Positions 26,801-35,449 of a DNA stretch of 64,000 nucleotides are shown here, one piece after another (the stretch's first letter is position 1; every line of letters starts with the position of its first letter). The position numbers and the translations under genes were made by a program. The stretch comes from Mucilaginibacter sabulilitoris. GTDB lineage: Bacteria > Bacteroidota > Bacteroidia > Sphingobacteriales > Sphingobacteriaceae. Under the pieces are notes generated by a model that was not told where the DNA came from, did no database searches, and saw nothing but the letters and a program-made list of their open reading frames with translations. The stretch covers positions 4,960,001 through 5,024,000 of the forward strand of contig NZ_CP139558.1 of the NCBI RefSeq assembly GCF_034262375.1, read 5' to 3'.

Positions 26801-29018
26801 CGTAATGATGGGCCGTACCGCTCATGAAGTGATACAAATAAAAAGTTTCATTATTGGTTTTTGTATTCCGGTGGTACGTTCTATCATCATGCAAAGGCAA
26901 AATCACGGCCTTGTAACCCGCTATGACACCGGCTGGCAACCTACGGGGCCTGGTATATTTAATTATATCCTCACTCCCGGCGAAGGCCCTCAGGAAAACC
27001 CTTATGCTTTTCATCCTGGTACCGTAAGAGGTATCTATAACGTGCGCTCCATCCGCGACACTACCATAACACTTAAACAAGGAAGCAATGAGTTTGCCGG
27101 TGTTTATTTCGATGGCGATATTTTAATGGAGAATATCGAAAAGGGGTTTATAGCAAATAAACCAAATAGTAATGAAAGTTTTGTACCATCGAAAGGCCAG
27201 TTCGGATATGTTTTACTTTGTGACCCGTCTAAAGTTACTGATAAAAATACGCTTGATCAGATTTTTCCGGATAAGGATTTTCAGGATTTCCTTAATCGCC
27301 CGGACGTAGGCTCCCTGGGTGGGCCGGTTGATTGTATGATGAATATAGCAGGCTCTAACCAGCGTATGCACGTTACCCGGGTTGATATTTCTGCCACTGC
27401 CGATATGAGCCCGTTATACCCTGTTGCAGCACAGGGCACGCTGGAGCTGCCAAAGGAAGGCTCATGGTCGGTTGTAAAATGTTTATCGTCTAAAAACGTT
27501 GTACAATTAGGTGCAGGCGAAACCGTATCGTTGATCAGGCATGGAAAGCTCTCTTTTATAAACAACAATTCAACGTTAATGCCAGTTGTTGATTATCAAA
27601 ATTCGAGATATATAATTGGCAACCCTGAAGAAATTGGCAAATACATTGTTGATGAACCGGCTAATCTGAATTTACAATATGGCTTATTACAAACCACACC
27701 TACTCAAAAAATACTGTTTAACCGGCCAATGTTCGTGCCGGGGAACGGGCCGGTTGTAAATGGTGTGGCAGGCGGGGTAAATCAGTTATTCACCGACGTT
27801 CCACGCCTCGGAGATGTATTTAAACTACTAAGTACGAATAGCATTTTCCCTGAACTGGGCAATGCTTTTTCGTTACCCAGCGTAGTAAAATCATTAGATA
27901 TTGGTGCCGACCTTAATGGTTATAATTTCCCTGAAGCCATTGCCGAACAGTTAACCAACTTCGAATCCCCCAATTTCGCATCGCTAAAAGTGCTTAAAAT
28001 AATTAACGAGGAAGCATTTAAAATCCATATTGACTATGATAACGACCCCGCGAATCCGGGAAAAAGCCCATTCTCGCTTGATCTTAGTTCTGGCATACCA
28101 GGGCGAAAAAGCTGGGAAATGATTAATGCCAAGGTTTCCATTGTTGTAGAAGTCGGTCCCCTTGTACCATTACTTACTGTGCAGGGAAATTTCCATGCCG
28201 AATATGGTAAAACTCCTATCATAGAAGATGTCAAATTATTATGGGGACCTGACGGGGCGCTGCGGAGCATGGTTGAAATTCTGGAAGTATTAGCCAAACT
28301 GGATAATTTAGGTAAAGAAAAACCAAACGCTTTTGAAAAAGGTATCGAACTGATCCCGGCTAATTCAACTGATAGCTGGAATTACAAATGCAGCATTGAA
28401 AAATCCATCCCGGTTATACAGTTCCCAAGTACACAGGATATCACGTTAACAGGTCCGCCTCCTGTAATCATTGAAGCTGCTTTGGATGTAGGGGTATTTT
28501 TCAATCTTTCTTTAAGTCCGGATCCAAAAGAACTTGCCAAATCGGGCGCCGGAGTAACGTTCGGTTTTCAGGGTATGATCCAAATTATGCTGGTAACACT
28601 GGAATTTGCTACTGCTTACGGTGTTGGTACCGCTAAGATCAGGATTTATATAGATGTGCAGAACCCAACACCACAATTTGATTATACCTGCGGATTTGGC
28701 GCTTCAGTGGCTGTGCAGCTGCCTGTTGTTGGTGTGGTATCGGTAACGCGGTCGGTAAGTCTTACCGGCAATATTTCTGAAAAGAAATTACTCTTAATGG
28801 CCAGTACGCTTCTGCGTGGGGTGCTTTCATTAGCCGGCGGTTTACTCAGCACATCTATACAAATTGAGGGCGGCGCCGGCGTAATTAGAGAAGGTGGAGA
28901 TGAGATTAAGGCCCGTATTGAGCTTACCTTTTCACTAAATGTAAGCCTTGCTTTTGTTATCAGCTATGATTTTACGGAGAAGTTTATGGATGAAATCCCT
29001 TTCAATAAAATAATTTGA
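23844..29018 (+). CDS. Giant unknown protein A (1724 aa)
   Basis: No family recognised. The first 60 residues are helical and charged (MSLQEINDFLLKLLGPLKQ...), with no signal peptide, lipobox or T9SS C-terminal domain, so export is not by an obvious route. The bulk is predicted beta-rich and low in Lys clusters: SLWIDSQVL and VCIHAKNCTITFPAGV near 170-210, LGLEIGAGIKLEWEGLENG near 350-375, FGFLQWMPGDICLVDVSGRASQMG near 670-695. The last 250 residues are Gly-rich alternating hydrophobic strands (LDVGVFFNLSLS, GAGVTFGFQGMIQIML, FGASVAVQLPVVGVVSV, ITFSLNV-like end) that could form a barrel, pore or sheet assembly. The stop lies three bases before the ATG of giant protein B, so the two are almost certainly made together. 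Function unknown. Confidence 0.85.
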   Translation: MSLQEINDFLLKLLGPLKQHKQAEGMLEKLTDLLKTALTQDKLYTEWQFSLLPEPAAPGPEITKELNDLANDIFATIPQRPADEKSYWIRERDFPFSNGPEGNLGNALEPEYSIGPFIINDYTELYYDLFLITRQFVFYSPGRINPLMVISLHQDMALPNPVEPLLLESCSLWIDSQVLTDTTAPDKSYVCIHAKNCTITFPAGVGIAGPENISIPSILPLTFEFAPESPVTGDAAAGNDASDITCTLPDKVSITILNNNAIINHAGSSSMTVFGTTSAFDEAASVKAVYNKDLNQVRIPLQNAEESWTAGSSKSNIMKVAGTGPIQNSGWYNYPLRPVDTLGLSQLGKCNSSGQLGLEIGAGIKLEWEGLENGPLIAQSFFLRGGNGSLGIIYTFKESAVLEQHYRLWLNKTDSTYYSDIRCRPLTLLPGFFAADAVGYEYHRQFAEVKTKIDRPVTGNGKRFDFQFPGITELTKTDSGCWLTAIASNNTPVNQNEPLDDKLNKTSSIVLENALLTVQTPLILTIKAKGEQSDLMTHGIFMEYLPVFRIIHTLPDPYISNQKSKEDIFDEANQFNTFPPRSALLAVTIKWNSDDVKMDMQLAEEFRTVFKQKALPDDDLRNYFPNNFMNPCQTAYNDALTSPLQNHPVIRQFMNPENSDYDAGNLIGAFGFLQWMPGDICLVDVSGRASQMGVAFSSPWINNALGGGNFPLNTTGYGGRFTYQINNMELVSSGRLVRAFTLPHIQWEPVTNIENPNLTEAEVPFPLYFNSNGAPTRIASSNKENISLSPKKVLQFICESYNSQDKHAASAYFNLPFGMCAVAYFNPEKSAATALPVASLNFNQPDFNTKKLGQLNGAIQLNAAAYYKDRGDGNSKITPDAYFHGSTLQVAITDRENKEVKIDAGLFDIEYSFVQENSILGIPITRQFNAEFFGAYPNNETIIREYSVNAKVPLKRIDFSGYGASIFSNWLNDKANFGRVSQTQFTVMMGRTAHEVIQIKSFIIGFCIPVVRSIIMQRQNHGLVTRYDTGWQPTGPGIFNYILTPGEGPQENPYAFHPGTVRGIYNVRSIRDTTITLKQGSNEFAGVYFDGDILMENIEKGFIANKPNSNESFVPSKGQFGYVLLCDPSKVTDKNTLDQIFPDKDFQDFLNRPDVGSLGGPVDCMMNIAGSNQRMHVTRVDISATADMSPLYPVAAQGTLELPKEGSWSVVKCLSSKNVVQLGAGETVSLIRHGKLSFINNNSTLMPVVDYQNSRYIIGNPEEIGKYIVDEPANLNLQYGLLQTTPTQKILFNRPMFVPGNGPVVNGVAGGVNQLFTDVPRLGDVFKLLSTNSIFPELGNAFSLPSVVKSLDIGADLNGYNFPEAIAEQLTNFESPNFASLKVLKIINEEAFKIHIDYDNDPANPGKSPFSLDLSSGIPGRKSWEMINAKVSIVVEVGPLVPLLTVQGNFHAEYGKTPIIEDVKLLWGPDGALRSMVEILEVLAKLDNLGKEKPNAFEKGIELIPANSTDSWNYKCSIEKSIPVIQFPSTQDITLTGPPPVIIEAALDVGVFFNLSLSPDPKELAKSGAGVTFGFQGMIQIMLVTLEFATAYGVGTAKIRIYIDVQNPTPQFDYTCGFGASVAVQLPVVGVVSVTRSVSLTGNISEKKLLLMASTLLRGVLSLAGGLLSTSIQIEGGAGVIREGGDEIKARIELTFSLNVSLAFVISYDFTEKFMDEIPFNKII

Positions 29019-29021
29019 CCT

Positions 29022-32000
29022 ATGATACCGGAACCAATTATTTTTGTTTTGCCCTTTCCCCAGTTTTTACAAATTGGCGAAACAGCCGTATTAAGCTGCA
29101 ACGTGTTGCTTACACCCAAATTTAGCCCGCTTGAGCCTTTGGCGGTAGATGGGGGGACTACCTTTGATCCGTTTGCCTCGGCAAAGCTGCAAATGAATGC
29201 ATGGCTGGTAAAAGGAGGTACAGAGGTAGTGCCTAACCTGGACAGAAATAATGGCGAATATACGCTCAAAAACAACCTTATATCATTAACTACCGACCGA
29301 TCAGAACTCTTCACTAAAGTAGGAAGTTTTTTCACTATTGATGATGCAAAGAAAAGAACATTATCTATTACTCAGATTAATAAATATTTACCAGAGGCTT
29401 ATCGTAATTCATTTGATTTTAATAACCCTCGCACGGCAAATGCCAAAACAGATGACAGCTATTTCTGTGCTTTAAAACAAACGAACTCTGCACCCGCCAA
29501 TATAGTCCCCGATCATACGGTTAACTGGGCGCAGGTTTATGGCTTTTGCCTGCAGCAACCGTTAATGGCCGAAAAATTGGGCCTGTTACACCGGCAGATC
29601 AATCTCGACGCAATACCTGCTGATTTTTTTAAGGAAGGCGGTTGGATCTACTTTGAATTTAGTGCCCAGGATAGCACCACTTCTTATGACAAACTTAATA
29701 GCAGTCAGGTTCAGCTATATGCTGCCCGTATACCGGCCATAACCGAATCCCGCCATCTGTTTGCACCGGTATTGTTTCCGGTTGTGGCAGACCTGGCGCC
29801 TACCCAACCCTTTGACGAGGCATTCAGGGATCTGATCCGCTATGATGATGGTTACGCCAAAATTGTGCATGCCAGTCAGTCAGTTAGCATAAATAATCTG
29901 GTCGAGGCACCTGATGGCAACCCGCCTGTCACAGACCAGGGCATACGGTTAGGCTGGGATGATGAACAGATATTAATATGGTATAATAACAGCATTAATG
30001 CCAAAAGAAATCCGGCCGATCCTCCTTCCAGCATTCTTAGTTTAAGCCGCTATCGTATTGATGTGGCCAAGGCAAACGATATCGACAAAAAAGACCTGCA
30101 GGAAAATGCTTTAAACTGGGAATCGCAGGTAATTGTTCATGCTGATAACCTGCAAACAGCGGGTATTGATCTGGGTGAATTTTATGAAGAGCTGGGACTT
30201 GAAGTATCGCCGGTAAAACACAATGGTAGCCCTGATTTTTGGCTTCCGGTATTTTTTACCAATTGGAACGGAAATTCACTTTGCTTGCCCGACCCGGTAG
30301 CTGAAGAGATTTTCCTGCTGAAAGAACAATTGGATAAAAAAGCAGCAGATCTGGAAGCACTTACCGGCAAACCGGCCTTAAGGGCAGATGGTGCGGGTAT
30401 TTATCACCAAAAAGAAACAGACTATACAGTTCAGTTAAAATATGGCAATACTTATGCTTTTAGGGTAAGGCTAACAGATTTGACTGGCGGTGGCCCCGCT
30501 GCATCTACATTTTCCGTTCATCCTGGCGAAAGCAAAATAGCATGGTGCCCTTTTAAAAGACATGTAGCACCACAGGTGCCTGTAATAAAGAAAGTGGATA
30601 TTGAAAACATTACTGTTACCCGTCCACGCTTAAACTATCCGGCTATATTGTATACCGGCCAGGATAACTCCGTTATCATTAATGAACTAAAAGCCGATCG
30701 CATAAGATTAAGCGATTTGCATAAAAACTCCATCACCCCTGCTACTCCCGATTCGCCAGCTGTGGTCACTGACCCAGCAGCGTTGAAGGAGTCATCAAGA
30801 GAGGTAAGCTTGCCCGATCCGGACGCTGATACTATATCAATTATTATCGAGGTAAAAACATTGAATATGGATCGTGAAGGTTCATATCATGCCTTACATC
30901 AGATCGACACAAAAGAGCCTTATATATTTTTATATGAAACCACCCGCCCTTTCCCGGCTTATCAGCTGGATCATAACTCGGCAGGAGATCAGATTGACCT
31001 GAAATTCGACTTCCAGGATATTCCCGCAATTAATTTTGGTGCAGATGCTAATGACCTTGGGTTTGAGGGCGATCTCACTGTAAATAATGGCCCCCTGATA
31101 CTACCTTCAGCTCGTGACGTGCGCCTTACCATACGAACTTATTGTAAAGCGGCTGCTGAAAATTACTTTGCACCCGGCGATTTTCGGTATAGTCTACCTA
31201 TTACTTTAACCATTAGAAAAGATCCAGCGAAACTGGAAACAAAACCCCTACTATTAGCACCTGTAAACGGGAACGATGATATGGTTAGTATTTTCTTTCG
31301 CCCGCCTCAAAAAGATACGCCGGATTTGCGTAAAGCGGCAAGCGTATCAGGCCGGCAAAATCAAACAGATAGCGATGTTATTGAACGCTTAGCCAACGAA
31401 ACAAAGCTGGTATCCAAAGCCCTTACATTAATGGGAGCCGATAACGTGCGTACACAGTTTGGCTGCAGCCGTATCATAGGGCATTCTTTATCGCCAGACT
31501 ATTCGTCAATAACCTTTGCCAGCAGGGATGATCTGGCCCATAAATGGATCAACGTGCTGCAGCTTGACCTGAACCGGGACTGGACCTGGGATATACTGCA
31601 GCCAGTAGCTTTTAAAATTAAACGGCAATGGCGTTTTGAAACAGAAGCTGATATGCTGGAACTGGAGGTTGGCGAGATATCCTTGTCAAAAGGCTTAAAC
31701 TGGCAACAAATGGATGAGCCGGACCGCTCGAAAACCCGTTTGGTGTTTATTGATGCGCTCGACCCCAAACCCGGCGGCGACCAGTTACCTGAACCTATAG
31801 AAGTGCACTACCAGGTTATACCACAATTTAAAGATATATTCGCTCCCGATGGAACACCTGCTTTTGAATGGAACGAGGCCGAGGTAGATATTATAGTTGA
31901 TAACTACTTGCCTATTGCCACAAATCCTGTTCAGATACCCGAAATTGTTTCTGTAGGTATAGCAGTTACCCCCGAGGATGCAGAGTTACAACTTTTTGAA

Positions 32001-33014
32001 AATCAGTACTCCGAAACATCCTACCGGCGTAAATACCTGTGGGTTGAATTTGCCGAACCTGTAAAAGATTATAAGGATACCTATTTTGCAAGGATATTAC
32101 AGTACTCAGCCGATCCGATGCTTGCAGTAATGCCAAATATTCCCCATCCTGAAATTGAAATGCCGGAGCCGGCTATAAATCTGGAACCCGAAAACATCAG
32201 AGTGATCAGAAACCATCAGCAAATCGATTTTTCAGGATTAGAAGCTATGCAGCAGATGATACCAACAACAGACGGTAATCTCAAATCGCGGCACTTTTTA
32301 TTGCCACTGCCCAAAGGCTTAACTCCGGAATCAAAAGAGTTGTTCGGCTTTTTTACTTACGAATTCAGGATAGGCCATTGTTTAAAATGGAGCATGGCCC
32401 AAGCAAGGCACAGCCGTTCCATCCGCGTTACAGGCGTTCAGCACCCTGCCCCACCGATGCAACTGAGTATCAGACGCGAAAACGATGTAATACTTGTTAG
32501 CTCCGTCTATGCACAATCGTATGCTGATGGAAAAGATTGTACACCAGCTATGCCACGCACAGAAATTTATGCATTGTTATACGCACAGGTTATACAGGCC
32601 GATGGCGTACAATACCGCAATGTGCTGATTGACGAGTTGCCCTTACTTAAACCTGTTTATGAATCCGATGAAGTAAAGCGTGAGGAGCTTATTAAAATTC
32701 AAATGCAATCATACCGTACTTTTTATACTAACGCAGCGCCTTATGCCCTGGCACCGCCAGAACCGCCGGTAGGGTTTTCTTTCTGGAGGATGAATAAAAT
32801 TAGAAATAAGCTCAGGCATATAGGCATTGATGTTAACGCCCCGTTAAGCGTATTAACTATAGAGCTATTTCCGCCCAACAACCATGTTGATTTTATTAAT
32901 ATGCGTTTCAAAGCGGTGCATTTTCAGGGTTTGCAATCTATAGATCTGGACAAGATCAGGATCCTGCGAACGTCCAGGCTATGCAAGATAACCGACACCT
33001 GTACCGTATCGTAA
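29022..33014 (+). CDS. Giant unknown protein B (1330 aa)
   Basis: No family recognised. It has no signal peptide; it begins MIPEPIIFVLPFPQFLQIGE. Beta-sandwich-like segments are visible: IRLGWDDEQILIWYN near 306-320, and YTVQLKYGNTYAFRVRLTDLTGGGP near 468-492, which resembles the F/G strands of a fibronectin III-like domain. An unusually high Pro/Asp content and many short repeats of the Y-x-V/I-x-V pattern suggest a string of Ig-like domains. It ends in a short Cys-containing tail (RLCKITDTCTVS). Its ATG follows gene A after three bases, so it is translationally coupled. Likely partners in one complex with A (inference). Not a T9SS cargo by its C-terminus. Confidence 0.85.
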   Translation: MIPEPIIFVLPFPQFLQIGETAVLSCNVLLTPKFSPLEPLAVDGGTTFDPFASAKLQMNAWLVKGGTEVVPNLDRNNGEYTLKNNLISLTTDRSELFTKVGSFFTIDDAKKRTLSITQINKYLPEAYRNSFDFNNPRTANAKTDDSYFCALKQTNSAPANIVPDHTVNWAQVYGFCLQQPLMAEKLGLLHRQINLDAIPADFFKEGGWIYFEFSAQDSTTSYDKLNSSQVQLYAARIPAITESRHLFAPVLFPVVADLAPTQPFDEAFRDLIRYDDGYAKIVHASQSVSINNLVEAPDGNPPVTDQGIRLGWDDEQILIWYNNSINAKRNPADPPSSILSLSRYRIDVAKANDIDKKDLQENALNWESQVIVHADNLQTAGIDLGEFYEELGLEVSPVKHNGSPDFWLPVFFTNWNGNSLCLPDPVAEEIFLLKEQLDKKAADLEALTGKPALRADGAGIYHQKETDYTVQLKYGNTYAFRVRLTDLTGGGPAASTFSVHPGESKIAWCPFKRHVAPQVPVIKKVDIENITVTRPRLNYPAILYTGQDNSVIINELKADRIRLSDLHKNSITPATPDSPAVVTDPAALKESSREVSLPDPDADTISIIIEVKTLNMDREGSYHALHQIDTKEPYIFLYETTRPFPAYQLDHNSAGDQIDLKFDFQDIPAINFGADANDLGFEGDLTVNNGPLILPSARDVRLTIRTYCKAAAENYFAPGDFRYSLPITLTIRKDPAKLETKPLLLAPVNGNDDMVSIFFRPPQKDTPDLRKAASVSGRQNQTDSDVIERLANETKLVSKALTLMGADNVRTQFGCSRIIGHSLSPDYSSITFASRDDLAHKWINVLQLDLNRDWTWDILQPVAFKIKRQWRFETEADMLELEVGEISLSKGLNWQQMDEPDRSKTRLVFIDALDPKPGGDQLPEPIEVHYQVIPQFKDIFAPDGTPAFEWNEAEVDIIVDNYLPIATNPVQIPEIVSVGIAVTPEDAELQLFENQYSETSYRRKYLWVEFAEPVKDYKDTYFARILQYSADPMLAVMPNIPHPEIEMPEPAINLEPENIRVIRNHQQIDFSGLEAMQQMIPTTDGNLKSRHFLLPLPKGLTPESKELFGFFTYEFRIGHCLKWSMAQARHSRSIRVTGVQHPAPPMQLSIRRENDVILVSSVYAQSYADGKDCTPAMPRTEIYALLYAQVIQADGVQYRNVLIDELPLLKPVYESDEVKREELIKIQMQSYRTFYTNAAPYALAPPEPPVGFSFWRMNKIRNKLRHIGIDVNAPLSVLTIELFPPNNHVDFINMRFKAVHFQGLQSIDLDKIRILRTSRLCKITDTCTVS

Positions 33015-33147
33015 TTTCACTTTAATTTAAAGTAAAAAGCGCAATCATAAACACGTAAAAATACTGATAATTAATATTTTACAAGTTAAATCATTGCTTA
33101 AAGGTTTTTTTTAAATTAACTTTATTATATCAAATCCTCGTAAAGCA

Positions 33148-33972
33148 ATGGCTGCCAGTTCCGAAAAACGAATATCGCAATTGACATGGGTTATTCTTTC
33201 GGCCCTGGGGTTTGTGCTATTTGTTGCCGCTGCTATTGTGCTGATAAGTTTCAGTAACCAAACCGGCAACATAAAACCACAGGTATTTTATTTCTTACTG
33301 GTAATGATTGGTTTAATCGCCTCCGGCTTTTTGTTTGGCGCATTAAAATCACATGCTAAATACTCAGGTAAAGTATACAATGGAACACTTGAGCTTGGGG
33401 GGCCAACGGTATTATTCATTATAGTTATTTATTTAGGTATCAAATTTTCCTCAACGCCCCAAAACTTCACACTCAAATTCACGGTGTTTGGATCGGCCGG
33501 CAAAAATGAACTTGTTAACAAGGGCATGATGAAGGTACTATTCAACAAACCCGACTCCAGCCTCATTGAAAACGGAACGGCCAGTTTTACCGACGTATCA
33601 ACCGATATGCAGGGAAAATCCGTCACCGTAATTCCTATTGTGGCCGGTTACTATACCTCGGGTCAGGATGTCGTAGTGCCAAACAATGGTTCTGCGATTG
33701 AAATCCATCTCACCAGAAAACCCGATTCCACGTTAGTCAGTGGCATTGTGGTCAATATGAATGGCCAGCCTGTTCCTGAAGCAGTTGTTACCATGGCCGA
33801 TGGTTTGTTCAGATGTGTATCTGATGAATTTGGAAACTTCAGATTAGCCCTGCCTTATAAAGACGGGACGGAATTACCGGTAAGAGTATATCGAAAAAGT
33901 AAATTATGTTATAATAACACCCAGCTCATGTCGGCCAAAGTGCCGCTAACGTTACAGCTTCATTCGCCATGA
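33148..33972 (+). CDS. Three-TM membrane protein with extracytoplasmic CarboxypepD_reg-like domain
   Basis: 274 residues. Three hydrophobic helices at about 12-34, 44-66 and 83-100, then a soluble part with a beta-sandwich of the carboxypeptidase-regulatory type (VSGIVVNMNGQPVPEAVVTM ... CVSDEFGNFRLALP, about 203-240). With three TM helices the large domain lies on the side opposite the N-terminus; orientation was not determined. It follows the giant genes after 133 bases and overlaps the next gene by four (ATGA). It could be the envelope anchor for the giant proteins (inference). Confidence 0.65.
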   Translation: MAASSEKRISQLTWVILSALGFVLFVAAAIVLISFSNQTGNIKPQVFYFLLVMIGLIASGFLFGALKSHAKYSGKVYNGTLELGGPTVLFIIVIYLGIKFSSTPQNFTLKFTVFGSAGKNELVNKGMMKVLFNKPDSSLIENGTASFTDVSTDMQGKSVTVIPIVAGYYTSGQDVVVPNNGSAIEIHLTRKPDSTLVSGIVVNMNGQPVPEAVVTMADGLFRCVSDEFGNFRLALPYKDGTELPVRVYRKSKLCYNNTQLMSAKVPLTLQLHSP

Positions 33973-34934
33973 AAACTATATTTATCCTGCTCATAGCACT
34001 GTACGCGGATATAGTTATCTGCAGGGCCCAAACCAGCTCCTTTAAAGGACAAGTTTGGAGTAGTAATAGTGCTGTAAGAAATTTCACGGTGCTTGTTGAT
34101 ACCAAATCAGCTACAACAAACGACGCCGGTGTTTTCAATACTCCTATAAATACCAGTACTACGCAAGTAACTGTTCAGTTATCAAGCAAAAACTACATTA
34201 TCGTATACCCTATTGGTGGCAAGGTGTTAATTCCCAAAGACCCTGCTTTAGTTACCCAAATTGTTATTGAGCCATTTCAGTCAAACAAATACATCCAAAA
34301 ATATATGGCTGAATTTAAACAGCTTAAAGAATCTGCCGGTAAAAGCAGCACCGAAGTAAAGGCGATACAAACCCAATTAGATTCTATCACCCAAATACTT
34401 TACAAGTTTAACTACACCGCAACAGATCTTAAAAATGCGCAGGAACGACAAGATGGAATGGACCTGTTTTATCCTGAGATCACATCAACCCTGCAAAATT
34501 ATATTATCCAGGCCCGAACCGTAAATGCAGCCTTTAAATTTACTGCTGAATACGCCTTTGAAAAGCCCACTGCATTGGAGAAGCTTGTTCAGGCAATCAA
34601 TAATTATAACCCTGCCTATAATAAACTCGCGATGAACTACCCTACCTATTCCAGAAAAATACAAGACTATTGGCAAGATGAAAGCTTAAAAACGGCTTTT
34701 GATGGCATAGTCGATACCCTTATCAACACTATTCATAAAAAAACGATCTTTCCTTTAAATGAACTAAAGACCCGTATAAACGAATATTTTATAGGAAGTA
34801 CTAATCAAGATAAAGCAAAAGCTAAAAAAGATATACAGGATCAGATAGCGACCATAGTACCGGTATTAACTGAACAGATAAATGGTATGGAGCTAAGGAT
34901 CCTTCAATTTCAAAACCAATTAAAAAATTATTAA
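33969..34934 (+). CDS. Periplasmic helical protein with N-terminal beta-sandwich
   Basis: 321 residues. The N-terminal hydrophobic stretch MKTIFILLIALYADIVICRA with a following AQ is a signal peptide. Residues about 25-105 form a short CarboxypepD_reg-like sandwich (FKGQVWSSNSAVRNFTVLVDTKSATTNDAGVF), and about 110-321 are long, Lys/Gln/Asn-rich helices, probably coiled coil (KYMAEFKQLKESAGKSSTEVKAIQTQLDSITQILYKF). No family recognised. ATGA overlap with the membrane protein gene, and a 22-base gap before the lipoprotein gene. Confidence 0.65.
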   Translation: MKTIFILLIALYADIVICRAQTSSFKGQVWSSNSAVRNFTVLVDTKSATTNDAGVFNTPINTSTTQVTVQLSSKNYIIVYPIGGKVLIPKDPALVTQIVIEPFQSNKYIQKYMAEFKQLKESAGKSSTEVKAIQTQLDSITQILYKFNYTATDLKNAQERQDGMDLFYPEITSTLQNYIIQARTVNAAFKFTAEYAFEKPTALEKLVQAINNYNPAYNKLAMNYPTYSRKIQDYWQDESLKTAFDGIVDTLINTIHKKTIFPLNELKTRINEYFIGSTNQDKAKAKKDIQDQIATIVPVLTEQINGMELRILQFQNQLKNY

Positions 34935-34956
34935 CCTTATTTAAATCCCCTGTAAA

Positions 34957-35355
34957 ATGAAAACAATTTTTAGAAGTACGATGGCCGGTGCAGCTTTGAT
35001 TGTATTGGTCCTAGTTTGGTCATGCGGTAAGGATGGCGGCGGTATAGTAGATATTTTTATTCCAGATATTGAAGGAAACTGGTTCAATAATGCCAATGAC
35101 AAGGATAAATTTTCATTTTTTGATGTTCCGCCCAAAGGTTCGGCAACAGGTACTTTTTCCGGAAATGAATTTGATGACGATATTCAAATCGGATCCCTTA
35201 CAGGTTCATTTGATCATTCGAAAATTAATTTTACGGTGACTTTTAATGATGTAAACATCAAACCGATTACCTACACCGGAACCATTGCCGGATCACCAAC
35301 AAGGACAATGACACTTGCTGCGCCCGGAAAAAAACTTAACCTGACCAAGCAATAA
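34957..35355 (+). CDS. Small lipoprotein of unknown function
   Basis: 132 residues. The lipobox is LVWSC with the lipidated Cys at residue 23, followed by Gly/Asp, then a beta-rich domain (IEGNWFNNANDKDKFSFFDV ... KINFTVTFNDVNIKPITYTGTIAG), lipocalin-like in strand spacing but not identified. It is the last gene before the strong terminator at 35373. Confidence 0.65.
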   Translation: MKTIFRSTMAGAALIVLVLVWSCGKDGGGIVDIFIPDIEGNWFNNANDKDKFSFFDVPPKGSATGTFSGNEFDDDIQIGSLTGSFDHSKINFTVTFNDVNIKPITYTGTIAGSPTRTMTLAAPGKKLNLTKQ

Positions 35356-35372
35356 AACAAACACATAATAAT

Positions 35373-35411
35373 AAAAGCTCCGTGAAATATAAATTTCACG
35401 GAGCTTTTATT
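35373..35411. terminator. Strong bidirectional terminator
   Basis: AAAAGCTCCGTGAAAT pairs perfectly with ATTTCACGGAGCTTTT (16 bp, 4-base loop). A-rich and T-rich flanks serve both the giant-protein block and the convergent phosphatase gene. Confidence 0.85.
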
Positions 35412-35449
35412 ATTTAAGAGCAATCATCGGGACGATGTAAACGCTGTCA

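Noticed and set aside
23844..33014. Type IX secretion cargo or classical adhesin reading of the giant proteins
   Set aside because: Neither has a signal peptide and neither ends in a T9SS-type C-terminal domain.
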